Source: a virus
Virus record (IMG/VR): IMGVR_UViG_3300032297_000501
Span: 1-57,346 of that record
DNA length: 57,346 nucleotides
Strand: one strand, 5' to 3'
Position numbers and translations under genes: made by a program. This document shows positions 34,101 through 41,415 of the stretch, piece by piece (positions within the stretch are counted from its first letter, which is position 1; each line of letters opens with the position of its first letter). The notes beneath the pieces are model-generated. The model had not been told where the DNA came from and did no database searches. It saw only the letters and a list, made by a program, of their open reading frames with translations.

Positions 34101-35125
34101 ATACACCAACGAACGCATGGTCATTTGGTGCTGAAACTGTTAACGCATCTACATTCGTAGGTAACTTAACTGGTACTGCCGCTAATGCAACAGTACTAGC
34201 CACAGCACGTAACTTTAGTGCTACTGGTGACGCTACTGCTTCAAACGTATCATTTGATGGTAGTGCTGACGTAGCCCTAGCATTAACACTTGCTAACACT
34301 GCGGTAACAGCAGGTAGCTATGGTAGTGCAACACAGATTCCAACTTTCACAGTTGATTCTAAGGGCCGACTAACAGCCGCTGGTGTAGCTAACGTTGCAA
34401 CAGTACTAAACATTGCTGGCGATAGCGGTAGTGATGCTATTGACTTGTTAAGTGATACACTAACAATTGTTGGTGGTACAAACCTTACAACAGCGGTTAC
34501 AGCTAATACTGCAACAGTTAACTTAGATGCTAATATCAGCTTAACAACTGTAACAGCAACTTCACTAGTAGGTGACTTAACTGGTAACGTAACTGCTAGC
34601 GGTGTTGTTAGCTTTGGTACACTAACTGACTCAGGTGCAAACATTGCAATCACTAAGTTTGTTAACGAAGCTGATGGTATTGCTAACAATGACAACGATA
34701 CAACGATTCCGACAACAGCAGCCGTTATTGATTATATCTCTAACAACTCTGGCGACGGGTTATTACTACGCAGTACATTTACTGCAAATAGCAGTGCAAG
34801 TAGCTTTACAGTTGGTACAGTTCCAAATGTTGGCAACCGCACATACTATGCTGAAAAGGTTGTTATCAAAGTTGGTACAGCATTCAGCGGTGGTAGCTTC
34901 AACCATATCCTAGTTAAGGAAAATGGTGGTAGCGGTAGCACACTAGTAGCAGCAGATGATGCAGATGCAGCAACAGCAGGTACATACATTGTTGAGCTAG
35001 ACGGTGATACATCACTCACAAAGAATCAGGGTGTTGTAGTACAGTTTAAGCAGAGCGATGGTGCAACTGCGGCAGCTACATCAGCAGGTAGCATGACTGT
35101 AAGCGTACACTACAAGTACGTGTAA
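31139..35125 (+). CDS. Very large tail fibre with internal duplication
   Basis: 1,328 residues, Gly/Ser/Thr/Asn-rich. An N-terminal domain (about 1-60) with FGIKGLAADVQMGKSGGRLKYD may attach to the baseplate. Five copies of the VYGSAT-x-IPQFTVDAQGRITAA fibre repeat follow; they are shared with the fibre at 25737. A block of about 150 residues is present twice (DNA 31790-32250 and 33614-34074, exactly 1,824 bp apart). The C-terminal 110 residues (after SNNSGDGLLLR) lack repeats and are the likely tip. Late box upstream; a strong terminator follows. Confidence 0.88.
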   Translation: MADIKNFGIKGLAADVQMGKSGGRLKYDSANNRFDFTQSNGSTLENVRFGSVVAGTWTGTAVGTQYGGTGQDLSSANGVLQYNSGVASSAAINLASNVFVTGVLPVANGGTGANAAPAARTNLGLGTIATQDASNVALTGGAINGITIGGTTAAAGSFTTLSATSGITGELTGNVSGNAGTATTLKNARNFSASGDATATAVSFDGSGNVDLALTLANSGVGAGTYGSATNIPQFTVDAKGRVTSVSNVAIATNFSIAGDSGNVDVVNGGETLTVVGASGQLSTAITNNQIQVAIVDGASIANLSVTGTFTSDDITSSQVSITGDAVITGNLTVNGTQTIVNSTTVNIDDAVVRVNSDGVSTSAGLEANIGGTIQSILFNPVSSKWEFSKDISTANTITATGGFVGNLTGDVTGNVTGTVSSLANHTTTNLAEGANLYFTTGRANTAMDAYLVGGTGLTYSGGTIDLDNTAVTAGVYGDATNIPQFTVDAQGRITAASNIAISTQWTLAGDTGTSTIAGGDTANVLGGRNITTIVNGDSVTIDLDNTIALSGNVTANGTVQGATLTDGTLSINAGDITNGSDATFSGTIQGGSLTDGTLTISAGNVTSGVSATFSGAVQGGSIKDGTATLTGGALSGATTGSFSGNVSVGNLSTSGTVTASNANVTNTLTFGSLSDGAITITGFVDEDNMVSDSNVLIPTQQSVKAYVDSQLGATALDIAGDSGTGNIDLDSQTLTFAGGTGLTSSVSGQTVTVNLDNTAVTAATYGTANSVATFTVDAQGRLTNAVATAISITNSQVSDFNAGVDARVSGGVGLTYTAGVLDLDNTAVTAGVYGSATNIPQFTVDAQGRITAASNIAVATNFSIAGDSGAADVVNGGETLTVTGASGQIATTITNNQIQVGIVDGASIANLSVTGTLTSDDITSNQITIAGNAIITGNLTVQGQQTIVDSTTVQTADAVFRVNSNGTTGANVGFEANVGGSMKQIVYTPTNAWSFGAETVNASTFVGNLTGTAANATVLATARNFSATGDATASNVSFDGSADVALALTLANTAVTAGSYGSATQIPTFTVDSKGRLTAAGVANVATVLNIAGDSGSDAIDLLSDTLTIVGGTNLTTAVTANTATVNLDANISLTTVTATSLVGDLTGNVTASGVVSFGTLTDSGANIAITKFVNEADGIANNDNDTTIPTTAAVIDYISNNSGDGLLLRSTFTANSSASSFTVGTVPNVGNRTYYAEKVVIKVGTAFSGGSFNHILVKENGGSGSTLVAADDADAATAGTYIVELDGDTSLTKNQGVVVQFKQSDGATAAATSAGSMTVSVHYKYV
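31790..32250 (+). repeat. Fibre duplication, copy 1
   Basis: Encodes the segment from the YGSATNIPQFTVDA repeat through NFSIAGDSGNVDVVNGGETLTV to the VNGTQTIVNSTTV region. It corresponds position by position to copy 2 at a constant offset of 1,824 bp (608 codons). Confidence 0.75.
33614..34074 (+). repeat. Fibre duplication, copy 2
   Basis: Second copy of the block at 31790-32250. Protein is highly similar but many codons differ at third positions, so the duplication is old and protein-level constrained. Confidence 0.75.
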
Positions 35126-35154
35126 TAAATTAAACTTTCGGGATGGGAAGTTTG

Positions 35155-35183
35155 GGAAGGGGTCGAAAGGCCCCTTCCTTTTT
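35155..35183 (+). terminator. Rho-independent terminator after the fibre genes
   Basis: Stem of 10 bp, GGAAGGGGTC (35155-35164) with GGCCCCTTCC (35169-35178), closed by a GAAA tetraloop (35165-35168) and followed by TTTTT. Ends the late fibre unit before the minus-strand gene. Confidence 0.92.
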
Positions 35184-35188
35184 GAGTG

Positions 35189-35782
35189 CTAATCACTTAG
35201 TGTAAAATTACAGCAAAGAACTACATTATCAGCTATACTATTGTTTGGTGTGAAACCCCATGGAATATGAGCAGGGAAGAAAACAATTTTATTAGGCTCG
35301 GGCTGTATATAATGCGTCATTTCCTGTATATTAGGCGGGGTATTATGTAGTTTTGAACTATGTAAATCTAGATATAATGAACTACCTTTTTCAAATGTTT
35401 GTAAAAATAATACACATTGATACCACCTAACTTTTTCAACATTTTGCGGAATCATACCATTTGGCTTTATTCCATATAACCAAATGTCAGGTATTTCCAT
35501 TTTGCGATTCTTATTTTTCATTCTAAAATGACTAACAGCATTATCGAAAAATACACTGCCAGCAAATTGACTTGCTTTAATAATATTATTTCCTATTTGG
35601 CGTTGCTTGGCATTTTTATTAGTAGTCCAACCAAATACTGTGTCAGTGTAATTCCCATTAGTTTTTAATATTTCTACATCAGAAATTATAGATTTAGTAA
35701 TTTCCGGAGTTAATTGTAAATGACCTTCAAAAACCCACTCGGGAAATACTGGATAACTAGATAAAGTTGAATTTATTTTCAT
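35189..35782 (-). CDS. Unknown protein, possible degenerate 2OG-oxygenase/cupin-like fold
   Basis: 197 residues on the minus strand, convergent with the fibre gene. The C-terminal half (WYQCVLFLQTFEKGSSLYLD ... NKIVFFPAHIPWGFTPNN ... VVLCCNFTL) follows the strand order of phage 2-oxoglutarate/Fe(II) oxygenases, but the HxD motif and the final arginine are not at the expected places, so it may be inactive or a different cupin. Only the second minus-strand gene in the window; more AT-rich than its neighbours, suggesting a recently acquired insert. No strong promoter seen upstream. Confidence 0.6.
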   Translation of the reverse strand: MKINSTLSSYPVFPEWVFEGHLQLTPEITKSIISDVEILKTNGNYTDTVFGWTTNKNAKQRQIGNNIIKASQFAGSVFFDNAVSHFRMKNKNRKMEIPDIWLYGIKPNGMIPQNVEKVRWYQCVLFLQTFEKGSSLYLDLHSSKLHNTPPNIQEMTHYIQPEPNKIVFFPAHIPWGFTPNNSIADNVVLCCNFTLSD

Positions 35783-35858
35783 ATTTTTATTTACTTAAAA
35801 TAACAGTTATTTTTGTAAGTTATTGAATTCTAATGGGGATTTTCTATACAAAAAACGG

Positions 35859-35886
35859 TTGACACTAGCTGTGATTCTGCTATACT
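35859..35886 (+). promoter_or_regulatory. Sigma70 promoter
   Basis: TTGACA (35859-35864), 16 bp, TATACT (35881-35886). Leader of about 26 bases with an AAGGAG ribosome binding site before the ATG at 35919. Confidence 0.78.
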
Positions 35887-35918
35887 ATATATGTAGGATG
35901 AGAAATAAGGAGTGAAGA

Positions 35919-36194
35919 ATGCTGTATACAATTGAAATTTACAAGACCGACAAGCGCACTAAGATGGGTCAGCGCCTGGTTGGCAAATACGATTACGATC
36001 GCAAGGATCGTGCTAGCATGGAGCGTGAAGTCCAAGCACTTTACCCCACTTACAAAACCAAAGACGGTTACATTTTTAACATCATTGAAACTATGGTGAC
36101 CCGCACTAATGCAATGAGCGGTAAGACGTTTCAGGAGCGTTACGACACGCCCTACTACTGCTCAGCCAGTTCTGAATCTTATTGGAGCATGTAA
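35919..36194 (+). CDS. Unknown small basic protein
   Basis: 91 residues, Lys/Arg/Tyr-rich with an IEIYKTDKRTKMGQRLVGKYD N-terminal half. Codons are less AT-rich than in neighbouring genes (many CGC, CTG, CCC), unlike most of the window. It has a sigma70 promoter and a good ribosome binding site, suggesting abundant early product. It begins a run of small genes (35919-36572). Possibly a nucleic-acid-binding early protein; no family recognised. Confidence 0.7.
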   Translation: MLYTIEIYKTDKRTKMGQRLVGKYDYDRKDRASMEREVQALYPTYKTKDGYIFNIIETMVTRTNAMSGKTFQERYDTPYYCSASSESYWSM

Positions 36195-36196
36195 TT

Positions 36197-36343
36197 ATGA
36201 AGATTGTTTTTAATCCTTTGCTCAACGGTTGGTACATTGTTCGTGGACGTCATCAGACTCCCATCGGTGGCCGTTTTGAAAGCAAGCAAGCCGCACTTGC
36301 TCACTTGCGTCGTCGTAACCCTTTGTATACCGAGGTAATGTAA
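36197..36343 (+). CDS. Very small basic protein
   Basis: 48 residues: NPLLNGWYIVRGRHQTPIGG then SKQAALAHLRRR. It looks like a minimal strand-strand-helix unit with a basic C-terminal helix that could touch nucleic acid. It begins 2 bp after the preceding stop and ends 1 bp before the next ATG, and shares the less AT-rich codon use of its upstream neighbour. No ribosome binding site is obvious, so it is probably translated by coupling. Confidence 0.62.
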   Translation: MKIVFNPLLNGWYIVRGRHQTPIGGRFESKQAALAHLRRRNPLYTEVM

Positions 36344-36344
36344 A

Positions 36345-36572
36345 ATGGTTGATAATAAAGTTGAATATGATACCCGCCATGGTGGTCCATATGACCGTGG
36401 TTCAGCAGATAGTTACTACGGTCGTCCGTTTAATCCTCATTATTATCAAGGTGCTACTTATAGCACACCTGAAGTAAAATTGGAAGATATGACTGCTGAA
36501 GAAATTGTAGCCTATACCGCTGGCTACCGTGATAATGAAGCTGATGGTAACTTTAAGGATTGGGGTCGATAA
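36345..36572 (+). CDS. Small conserved-looking phage protein
   Basis: 75 residues with HGGPYDRGSADSYYGRPFNPHYY and EEIVAYTAGYRDNEADG, the latter a helix-turn pattern common in small T4-like marine phage proteins of unknown role. The ribosome binding site (GAGG) is inside the preceding gene. Follows two small basic genes in the same unit and precedes a HAD-type gene that starts with GTG. Confidence 0.68.
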   Translation: MVDNKVEYDTRHGGPYDRGSADSYYGRPFNPHYYQGATYSTPEVKLEDMTAEEIVAYTAGYRDNEADGNFKDWGR

Positions 36573-36575
36573 ATT

Positions 36576-37175
36576 GTGTTTAGTGTAATTAAAAATAAAA
36601 TTATTTTAACTGATGTTGATGGTGTGCTACTCGACTGGGAAGAAGGCTTTGGTATTTGGATGGAGCATCACGGTCATACAATGGTCGATGGTGGTAAGCT
36701 AATTTATAACATCGGTGACCGCTACAATATCACTAACGATCAAGGTAAGCAGTTAATCAAGCAGTTTAACGAAAGTGCCGCTATTGGCTTTTTGCCTCCG
36801 GTACGTGATGCACAGTACTATGTAAAGTTGATGGCAGAAAAACATCAATATCGTTTTCTTGCTGTTACTTCGTTGAGTTTGGATCCGTATGCTAAGAAAT
36901 TACGTATTCGTAACTTGATGAAAATTTTTGGTAACGACACGTTTATGGATGTTATCTGTTTGGACACTGGTGCAGACAAGGACGAGATTCTTGCAGAACT
37001 TGCACATACGTACAAAGGTAACTGGTGGATCGAAGACAAGCCTGCTAACGTAGATGCAGGTGTTGCAGTTGGGTTTAAGGGAATTCTTGTAGAACATGGT
37101 CATAACATGGATTACGAGGGTAATGCTGTAGTAGCTAAAACTTGGGAAGAAATTTACAATGTCATCACTGCCTAA
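36576..37175 (+). CDS. HAD-superfamily phosphatase/nucleotidase
   Basis: 199 residues starting at GTG 36576. HAD motif I is TDVDGVLLDW (Asp13/Asp15), the middle has VTSLSLDPYAKKLRIRNL (motif II Thr, motif III Lys) and WWIEDKPANVDAGVAVGF is motif IV. Small-cap HAD proteins of this kind in phages include 5'-nucleotidases and polynucleotide 3'-phosphatases; the substrate cannot be told from sequence. It may support nucleotide scavenging along with guaC and the phosphoribosyltransferase. It overlaps the next gene by 17 bp. Confidence 0.82.
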   Translation: MFSVIKNKIILTDVDGVLLDWEEGFGIWMEHHGHTMVDGGKLIYNIGDRYNITNDQGKQLIKQFNESAAIGFLPPVRDAQYYVKLMAEKHQYRFLAVTSLSLDPYAKKLRIRNLMKIFGNDTFMDVICLDTGADKDEILAELAHTYKGNWWIEDKPANVDAGVAVGFKGILVEHGHNMDYEGNAVVAKTWEEIYNVITA

Positions 37176-37821
37176 TCAATTCAATACCAACGAAGTAGTT
37201 GCCGTTTCTTGTGCTGTTGACCGAGTAAATGGTTTTGTCAAGAAGACAGAAGTTGGTTACGGAGAAAATGCTAATAAGAAACCTAATGTCTCCTTTTTGT
37301 ATGAGCATTTTTGTAACAACGAAAAAGTTGAAATTTTAGATGCTGACCGTGAAATGGCAGCAGAAATTATTGATTATCTTAAAGGTCTTAGCTTTAAAGC
37401 ACTTGAGCGTCGACTCACTGATTTCGAATCCAACGTCCTAAACTTTGTTGGTTCTGAAACTGTAGGTAAGGAACAGCTAGGTATTGCTGCCAGCTTACCA
37501 AATGTATATCGTAACAAGCTAGAAGCTGATACATGGACAGCTAGAGAAGCAGAACTTGCTCGTACTAGCGATTATATCGGTGAAGTAGGCAAGCGCGGAG
37601 AGTTCACTGCTAAGATTGAAAACTTACGCTATATTGCTAAAACTTCGAGCTATCTTGTTAGTTGCAGTGTTGACAATAAACATATTCTAAAGTTCTTTAG
37701 CGGTGTTGCATCTGGCAAGGTCGGTGATAATGTACAAATTACAGGCTTTGTTAAGAGTCAAAGTATTAGCTCATATAGTAATGCTAAAGAAACAATGATC
37801 AATAGAGTTAAACTTACTTAA
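37159..37821 (+). CDS. Probable OB-fold-like protein
   Basis: 220 residues. The C-terminal 80 residues (GKRGEFTAKIENLRYIAKTS ... VGDNVQITGFVKSQSISSYS ... INRVKLT) have the strand and Gly pattern of an OB-fold nucleic-acid-binding domain. The N-terminal 130 residues are mixed and unrecognised. It may bind single-stranded DNA or RNA; gp32-like ssDNA-binding proteins of T4 type are larger and zinc-binding, so it is not gp32. A strong terminator follows. Confidence 0.68.
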   Translation: MSSLPNQFNTNEVVAVSCAVDRVNGFVKKTEVGYGENANKKPNVSFLYEHFCNNEKVEILDADREMAAEIIDYLKGLSFKALERRLTDFESNVLNFVGSETVGKEQLGIAASLPNVYRNKLEADTWTAREAELARTSDYIGEVGKRGEFTAKIENLRYIAKTSSYLVSCSVDNKHILKFFSGVASGKVGDNVQITGFVKSQSISSYSNAKETMINRVKLT

Positions 37822-37843
37822 TTAAAAACTGTGTTAATAAACT

Positions 37844-37868
37844 AACCCCAACTTAGTTGGGGTTTTTT
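37844..37868 (+). terminator. Rho-independent terminator
   Basis: AACCCCAAC (37844-37852), TTA loop, GTTGGGGTT (37856-37864) then T-run. Perfect 9 bp stem; ends the 35919-37821 unit directly before a late promoter. Confidence 0.92.
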
Positions 37869-37881
37869 ATTGACCTTTTCT

Positions 37882-37889
37882 GATAAATA
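37882..37889 (+). promoter_or_regulatory. T4 late-type promoter box GATAAATA
   Basis: CTGATAAATACTAA, 37 bp before the ATG at 37926 and directly after the terminator, so a new late unit begins here. An AGGAAGGGAG ribosome binding region lies between. Confidence 0.75.
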
Positions 37890-37925
37890 CTAATACCAAC
37901 GAACGTAGGAAGGGAGATTGGTATT

Positions 37926-38273
37926 ATGGCAAGAAAAACAGTAACAGTTGACGATGAAGTCTATGCTAAGGACACAAACGGCGACGGACACATTTCTAAG
38001 TTAGAGATTGAAATGGATATGGAATTTAAACGCAAGCGTTTAGAAGACGAAGATGCAATGCGTGATAGTCAACGTAAAATGGCTTGGTTCGCATTATTTG
38101 GTATGTTGTTATACCCAGCTTGTGTATTAATTGCATCATATTTTAGTATGGAAAATGGCGCAGGTGTATTAGGTGATATGGCACCTACATACTTCGTATC
38201 AGTGGCAGCGATTGTTGCTGCATTTTACGGTAAAACTGCGTTTGAAAATACAGCTAGAAAAGACGGCGAGTAA
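37926..38273 (+). CDS. Membrane protein with one EF-hand loop
   Basis: 115 residues. A canonical EF-hand loop lies at 16-27 (DTNGDGHISKLE: Asp, Asn, Asp at 1/3/5 and Glu at 12). Then a charged helix leads into two membrane helices (about 50-73, WFALFGMLLYPACVLIASYF, and 84-102, PTYFVSVAAIVAAFYG). The late promoter and topology (soluble N-terminal domain, two helices) resemble phage holins or holin regulators, but no direct proof exists. It echoes the two-loop protein at 1998, suggesting calcium-sensing membrane proteins are a theme in this phage. Confidence 0.78.
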   Translation: MARKTVTVDDEVYAKDTNGDGHISKLEIEMDMEFKRKRLEDEDAMRDSQRKMAWFALFGMLLYPACVLIASYFSMENGAGVLGDMAPTYFVSVAAIVAAFYGKTAFENTARKDGE

Positions 38274-38282
38274 AGGTAAACA

Positions 38283-38579
38283 ATGGCTTTTGTAAAGAAT
38301 TTTTGTAGGTTAGTCACAGATCACGAGCTCACTGATGAGGAGGTGATTGATTTCTTTGATATTGTTCAAAGTATTGTGCCTACAAAAATTCTTACAGGTT
38401 TTAGTGGGACAGGTGATGTTGTCAGTGTAGATGTTATAGCATACACTGATCAAAATCAACAAGTCTACGAAGTAGTCCTCAAAGAGAATATCGGACCAGA
38501 TGACGGCGATATTATTGCTGAAGAACTAGCAAATGAATTTAACTTTGACTTCGATTTTGAAGCAAGTGTAGAAGTATAA
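38283..38579 (+). CDS. Unknown acidic protein
   Basis: 98 residues, strongly acidic, ending in NFDFDFEASVEV. Some beta-strand propensity in the centre (TGDVVSVDVIAYTDQNQQVYEVVLKE). It sits between the EF-hand membrane protein and a fibre gene, in a late unit, so a virion-accessory role is possible. Not recognised. Confidence 0.66.
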   Translation: MAFVKNFCRLVTDHELTDEEVIDFFDIVQSIVPTKILTGFSGTGDVVSVDVIAYTDQNQQVYEVVLKENIGPDDGDIIAEELANEFNFDFDFEASVEV

Positions 38580-38602
38580 CATTATAACAAAAAGAGAAAA
38601 CT

Positions 38603-40312
38603 ATGCCTTATGATCCGCCCGAGCAACCTAATGAATTAAATAATATCCACAACGCTATGCAATACAATGCTAGCGGGGAACCTGTTGTCAGGGTTCACGT
38701 CGACGGCATAAATCTAGAAGGCGACGTTATTGTAAGTGAAGTAACAATTAACAATCCTACCAGTAATCCAGCTAACGTAAGAGTTAATAGTGGTACAGTT
38801 AATGCTAACATTACTGGTGGCACCGTTGCTATAACAGATGGTGGTGGAAGCATAACCGTAGATGGTAATGTTGGGGTAACAGGTAACGTAGGCGTCAACG
38901 GTAACGTTACTGTTGTAGACGGCGGCGGAAGTATAACCGTAGATGGCACCGTTGGTATTAGTGGAACCCCCACGGTTAATATCGGAACTATGCCAGAAGT
39001 AGAAATTAAAAACGATTCTGGTAATGCTATTCCTGTAACAGGAAATGTAAATGCTACTATTACCGGCACAATCACATCTACTGTGCAAGACGGACAACAA
39101 GATGCATTTGGTCGTTTACGAGTATCAGAGGCATTTACTCTAGGCGATTACAAGCACACCTATGGCATAGATCCTAACTTTAGAGATACATATATCAATG
39201 GCGGAACAGTAACTCATATTCTCAATCAAGCCTGTGCCAGATTAGCTACCAGTAATAATAGCAGTAGTCGCGCAATACATCAGACTAAAATGTATCACAA
39301 CTACATGCCCGGTAAGAGTCAGTTAATTAAAAGTACTATTAACTTTTATGCTCCTGTGGCTAACGTAACCAAACGTACTGGATATTTTGACGATCTCAAC
39401 GGCATATATTTTGAACAAAATGGCGCAGGTGTGTTAAGTTTTGTAATTAGAACTAATACATCTGGCACAGCATCAGATGCTCGTAGAATTGTACAATCTA
39501 GTTGGAACAAAGATACGTGTGATGGTAATGGTCCAAGTGGGTTTGAATTAGACATTACTAAAACACAGATTGTGTTTATTGACTTTCAGTGGTTAGGTGT
39601 TGGCCGTGTTCGTTGCGGATTTGTTCATGATGGACAGATGATTATAGCTCACGAGTTTTACAATAGTAACAATCTAACAGAAGTGTATATAAGTAACCCC
39701 AACTTGCCTATACGTTGTGAAATACTAAACACCGGTACTACTGCTGGAGGATTTTTTGATCAGATCTGTAGCACCGTAGTATCAGAAGGCGGCTATGTAG
39801 AAAGCGGCATTGACTTTAGCATAGACAGTGGGCAAACATCGCAAAGCATTACAGTGGCCAATGGCATGTATCCTGTTGTAGCCATCAGATTGAAAAACAC
39901 CTTTAGAGGTTATCCTAATAGAGTTGTGGTGCGTTCAGGTAACATTAACATCTACGGCGAAAATTATCCAGCTTATTGGGCGCTGATTAAACTAGATGCG
40001 CTTGCTAATATCACATTATCCAACGCAACCTGGACTTCAGCAGATGCTGATTCTGCTGTTGAATATTCTTTAAATGCCACAGCATTTACAGGCGGCGATA
40101 GAATAGATGGTGGTTTAGTTGGTACTACTAGTCCTGGCGGGTCAGCCAAAGGCACAGGTACTGCGCCAGTGAATCAACCTAGTGGTGCTAAAAAGAACTT
40201 TATTGCCCAAAATTTAGATTCAACCGACAGCGAGATATATGTAGTATGTGGCAAGGCAATTGGCGGGACAACTAATATATGGGTTGACTTCCAGTGGCGA
40301 GAAATTTACTAA
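38603..40312 (+). CDS. Tail-fibre/receptor-binding-type protein
   Basis: 569 residues. The N-terminal 150 residues carry a repetitive beta region with strand units of the form GSITVDGNVGVTGNVGVNGNV, typical of triple-stranded beta-helix shafts. The region from about 190 on (TYGIDPNFRDTYINGG ...) is non-repetitive and includes a lectin-like beta-rich domain. The last 130 residues are Gly/Ala/Thr-rich. It is preceded only by weak ribosome binding signals (AGAG). Likely a short tail fibre or baseplate-linked receptor-binding protein. Confidence 0.8.
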   Translation: MPYDPPEQPNELNNIHNAMQYNASGEPVVRVHVDGINLEGDVIVSEVTINNPTSNPANVRVNSGTVNANITGGTVAITDGGGSITVDGNVGVTGNVGVNGNVTVVDGGGSITVDGTVGISGTPTVNIGTMPEVEIKNDSGNAIPVTGNVNATITGTITSTVQDGQQDAFGRLRVSEAFTLGDYKHTYGIDPNFRDTYINGGTVTHILNQACARLATSNNSSSRAIHQTKMYHNYMPGKSQLIKSTINFYAPVANVTKRTGYFDDLNGIYFEQNGAGVLSFVIRTNTSGTASDARRIVQSSWNKDTCDGNGPSGFELDITKTQIVFIDFQWLGVGRVRCGFVHDGQMIIAHEFYNSNNLTEVYISNPNLPIRCEILNTGTTAGGFFDQICSTVVSEGGYVESGIDFSIDSGQTSQSITVANGMYPVVAIRLKNTFRGYPNRVVVRSGNINIYGENYPAYWALIKLDALANITLSNATWTSADADSAVEYSLNATAFTGGDRIDGGLVGTTSPGGSAKGTGTAPVNQPSGAKKNFIAQNLDSTDSEIYVVCGKAIGGTTNIWVDFQWREIY

Positions 40313-40519
40313 ATGCGAGTTGAAGTTCATTTCATTGGCAACCAATTCGTTGCCTACGATGAACGTGGCAACCAAATACGAGATCGTTACATTCTCGATC
40401 AGATTAGCTTTGACCAAATGCCCGGTTTCAAGACTTCCTACTATATAGAAGTTGACAAAAACCAGAATCCTGTTATAATGAACACTGTTAAAATAAATAT
40501 TAACACACAAAACACTTGA
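40313..40519 (+). CDS. Small beta-rich protein, unknown
   Basis: 68 residues, starting immediately after the fibre stop; the pattern VEVHFIGNQFVAYDERGNQIRDRYI suggests a compact beta fold. It contains the promoter of the next gene (40452-40479) within its coding sequence. Role unknown; a fibre chaperone is one possibility given its position. Confidence 0.62.
   Translation: MRVEVHFIGNQFVAYDERGNQIRDRYILDQISFDQMPGFKTSYYIEVDKNQNPVIMNTVKININTQNT
40452..40479 (+). promoter_or_regulatory. Sigma70 promoter inside the upstream gene
   Basis: TTGACA (40452-40457), 16 bp, TATAAT (40474-40479) inside the 40313-40519 gene; a leader of about 41 bases with a GAGG ribosome binding site leads to the DsbA-like gene. 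Confidence 0.78.
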
Positions 40520-40526
40520 GGAACAT

Positions 40527-40790
40527 ATGGCATATAACAGATCTTTTAATGAAGAAGAACGAGCACGTCTTAAGCGCCTAATTGACGAAGGCATGCAAGT
40601 TACCTATGAGATTGAAACTCTCAAGGAAGGTTTGAGCGATACCGTCAAAGCCATTGCTGAAGAAATGGATATCAAGGCTGCTACACTAAACAAAGCTATC
40701 AAAATTGCACACAAGGCAAAGTTCGGTGAAGAGCGTGATAAGTTTGACGAGCTCGAAACTATCCTAGAAGCTGTTGGTAAGACTCTTTAA
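40527..40790 (+). CDS. dsbA: DsbA-like dsDNA-binding/late-transcription accessory protein
   Basis: 87 residues, predicted all-helical and charged (a FNEEERARLKRLIDEGMQV N-terminus; AIAEEMDIKAATLNKAIKIAHK core). The size, helix order and basic recognition-type helix resemble the T4 DsbA family, small dsDNA-binding proteins that bind near late promoters. Phage late boxes present in this genome make such a protein useful. The match is by pattern, not by strong identity. It has a consensus promoter of its own. Confidence 0.6.
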   Translation: MAYNRSFNEEERARLKRLIDEGMQVTYEIETLKEGLSDTVKAIAEEMDIKAATLNKAIKIAHKAKFGEERDKFDELETILEAVGKTL

Positions 40791-40806
40791 CTAGGATATA
40801 AATTTC

Positions 40807-41349
40807 GTGCATAACGACGGAATACTAGTTAAAGAAAACGCATTGTCTTTTGATGAAATATCTCAAATTTTAAATAGTGGCGATCTTGCTTTTAAAAAAG
40901 CAAGTGTATTGTTACAAAACGACAGTGTTGGAAGACTTTCAAACTACAGGAGAGTTTGGACTGCTACCTTTATTGATAATAATTTAACAGAAAAATTAAA
41001 TCAACTTTTTAAAGAAGCGTCTGATATTTTTAACATTTCCTTCGATTCTTCTTTAACCGAATTGGCTATAATGCGATATAAATCAGATGACTATGGACAT
41101 TATGGTTGGCATGTTGATACTATTGATGATTCTGAAATTAAAAAAAATAGAAAACTTTCTATGACTATTGTATTAGATAAAAATTATACAGGTGGTAGTC
41201 TGTGCTTTGAAAATAAAAAATTTGAAAATTTAAACGCAGGCACCTGTGTTATTTTTTCCAGTGCGTTGAAGCATTGTGTTGAACCTGTTATATCAGGAAC
41301 AAGACATTCTTTAGTATCATGGGCTTACGAAAAAGCACTTGACTATTAA
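40807..41349 (+). CDS. 2-oxoglutarate/Fe(II)-dependent oxygenase
   Basis: 180 residues starting at GTG 40807. The double-stranded beta-helix signature is complete: HxD at His102/Asp104 (GWHVDTID), distal His156 (KHCVEP) and 2OG-binding Arg166 (GTRHSL). The order resembles prolyl-hydroxylase-like phage enzymes. Its substrate (protein, DNA base or small molecule) is unknown. One of two clear family members in the window; the other is at 54112. It lies directly after the DsbA-like gene, with a weak AGGA ribosome binding site. Confidence 0.85.
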   Translation: MHNDGILVKENALSFDEISQILNSGDLAFKKASVLLQNDSVGRLSNYRRVWTATFIDNNLTEKLNQLFKEASDIFNISFDSSLTELAIMRYKSDDYGHYGWHVDTIDDSEIKKNRKLSMTIVLDKNYTGGSLCFENKKFENLNAGTCVIFSSALKHCVEPVISGTRHSLVSWAYEKALDY

Positions 41350-41415
41350 AACTTCTATAATAAATAATATTGGTATTGCGTCAGCCGTAAATGATGCTTA
41401 GAGAAAGACACACAT

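Noticed and set aside
41339-41366. TTGACT and TATAAT/AATAAATA before the polymerase gene
   Set aside because: The spacer between the boxes is only 11 bp and no other -35 box fits; AATAAATA alone is too weak to call.
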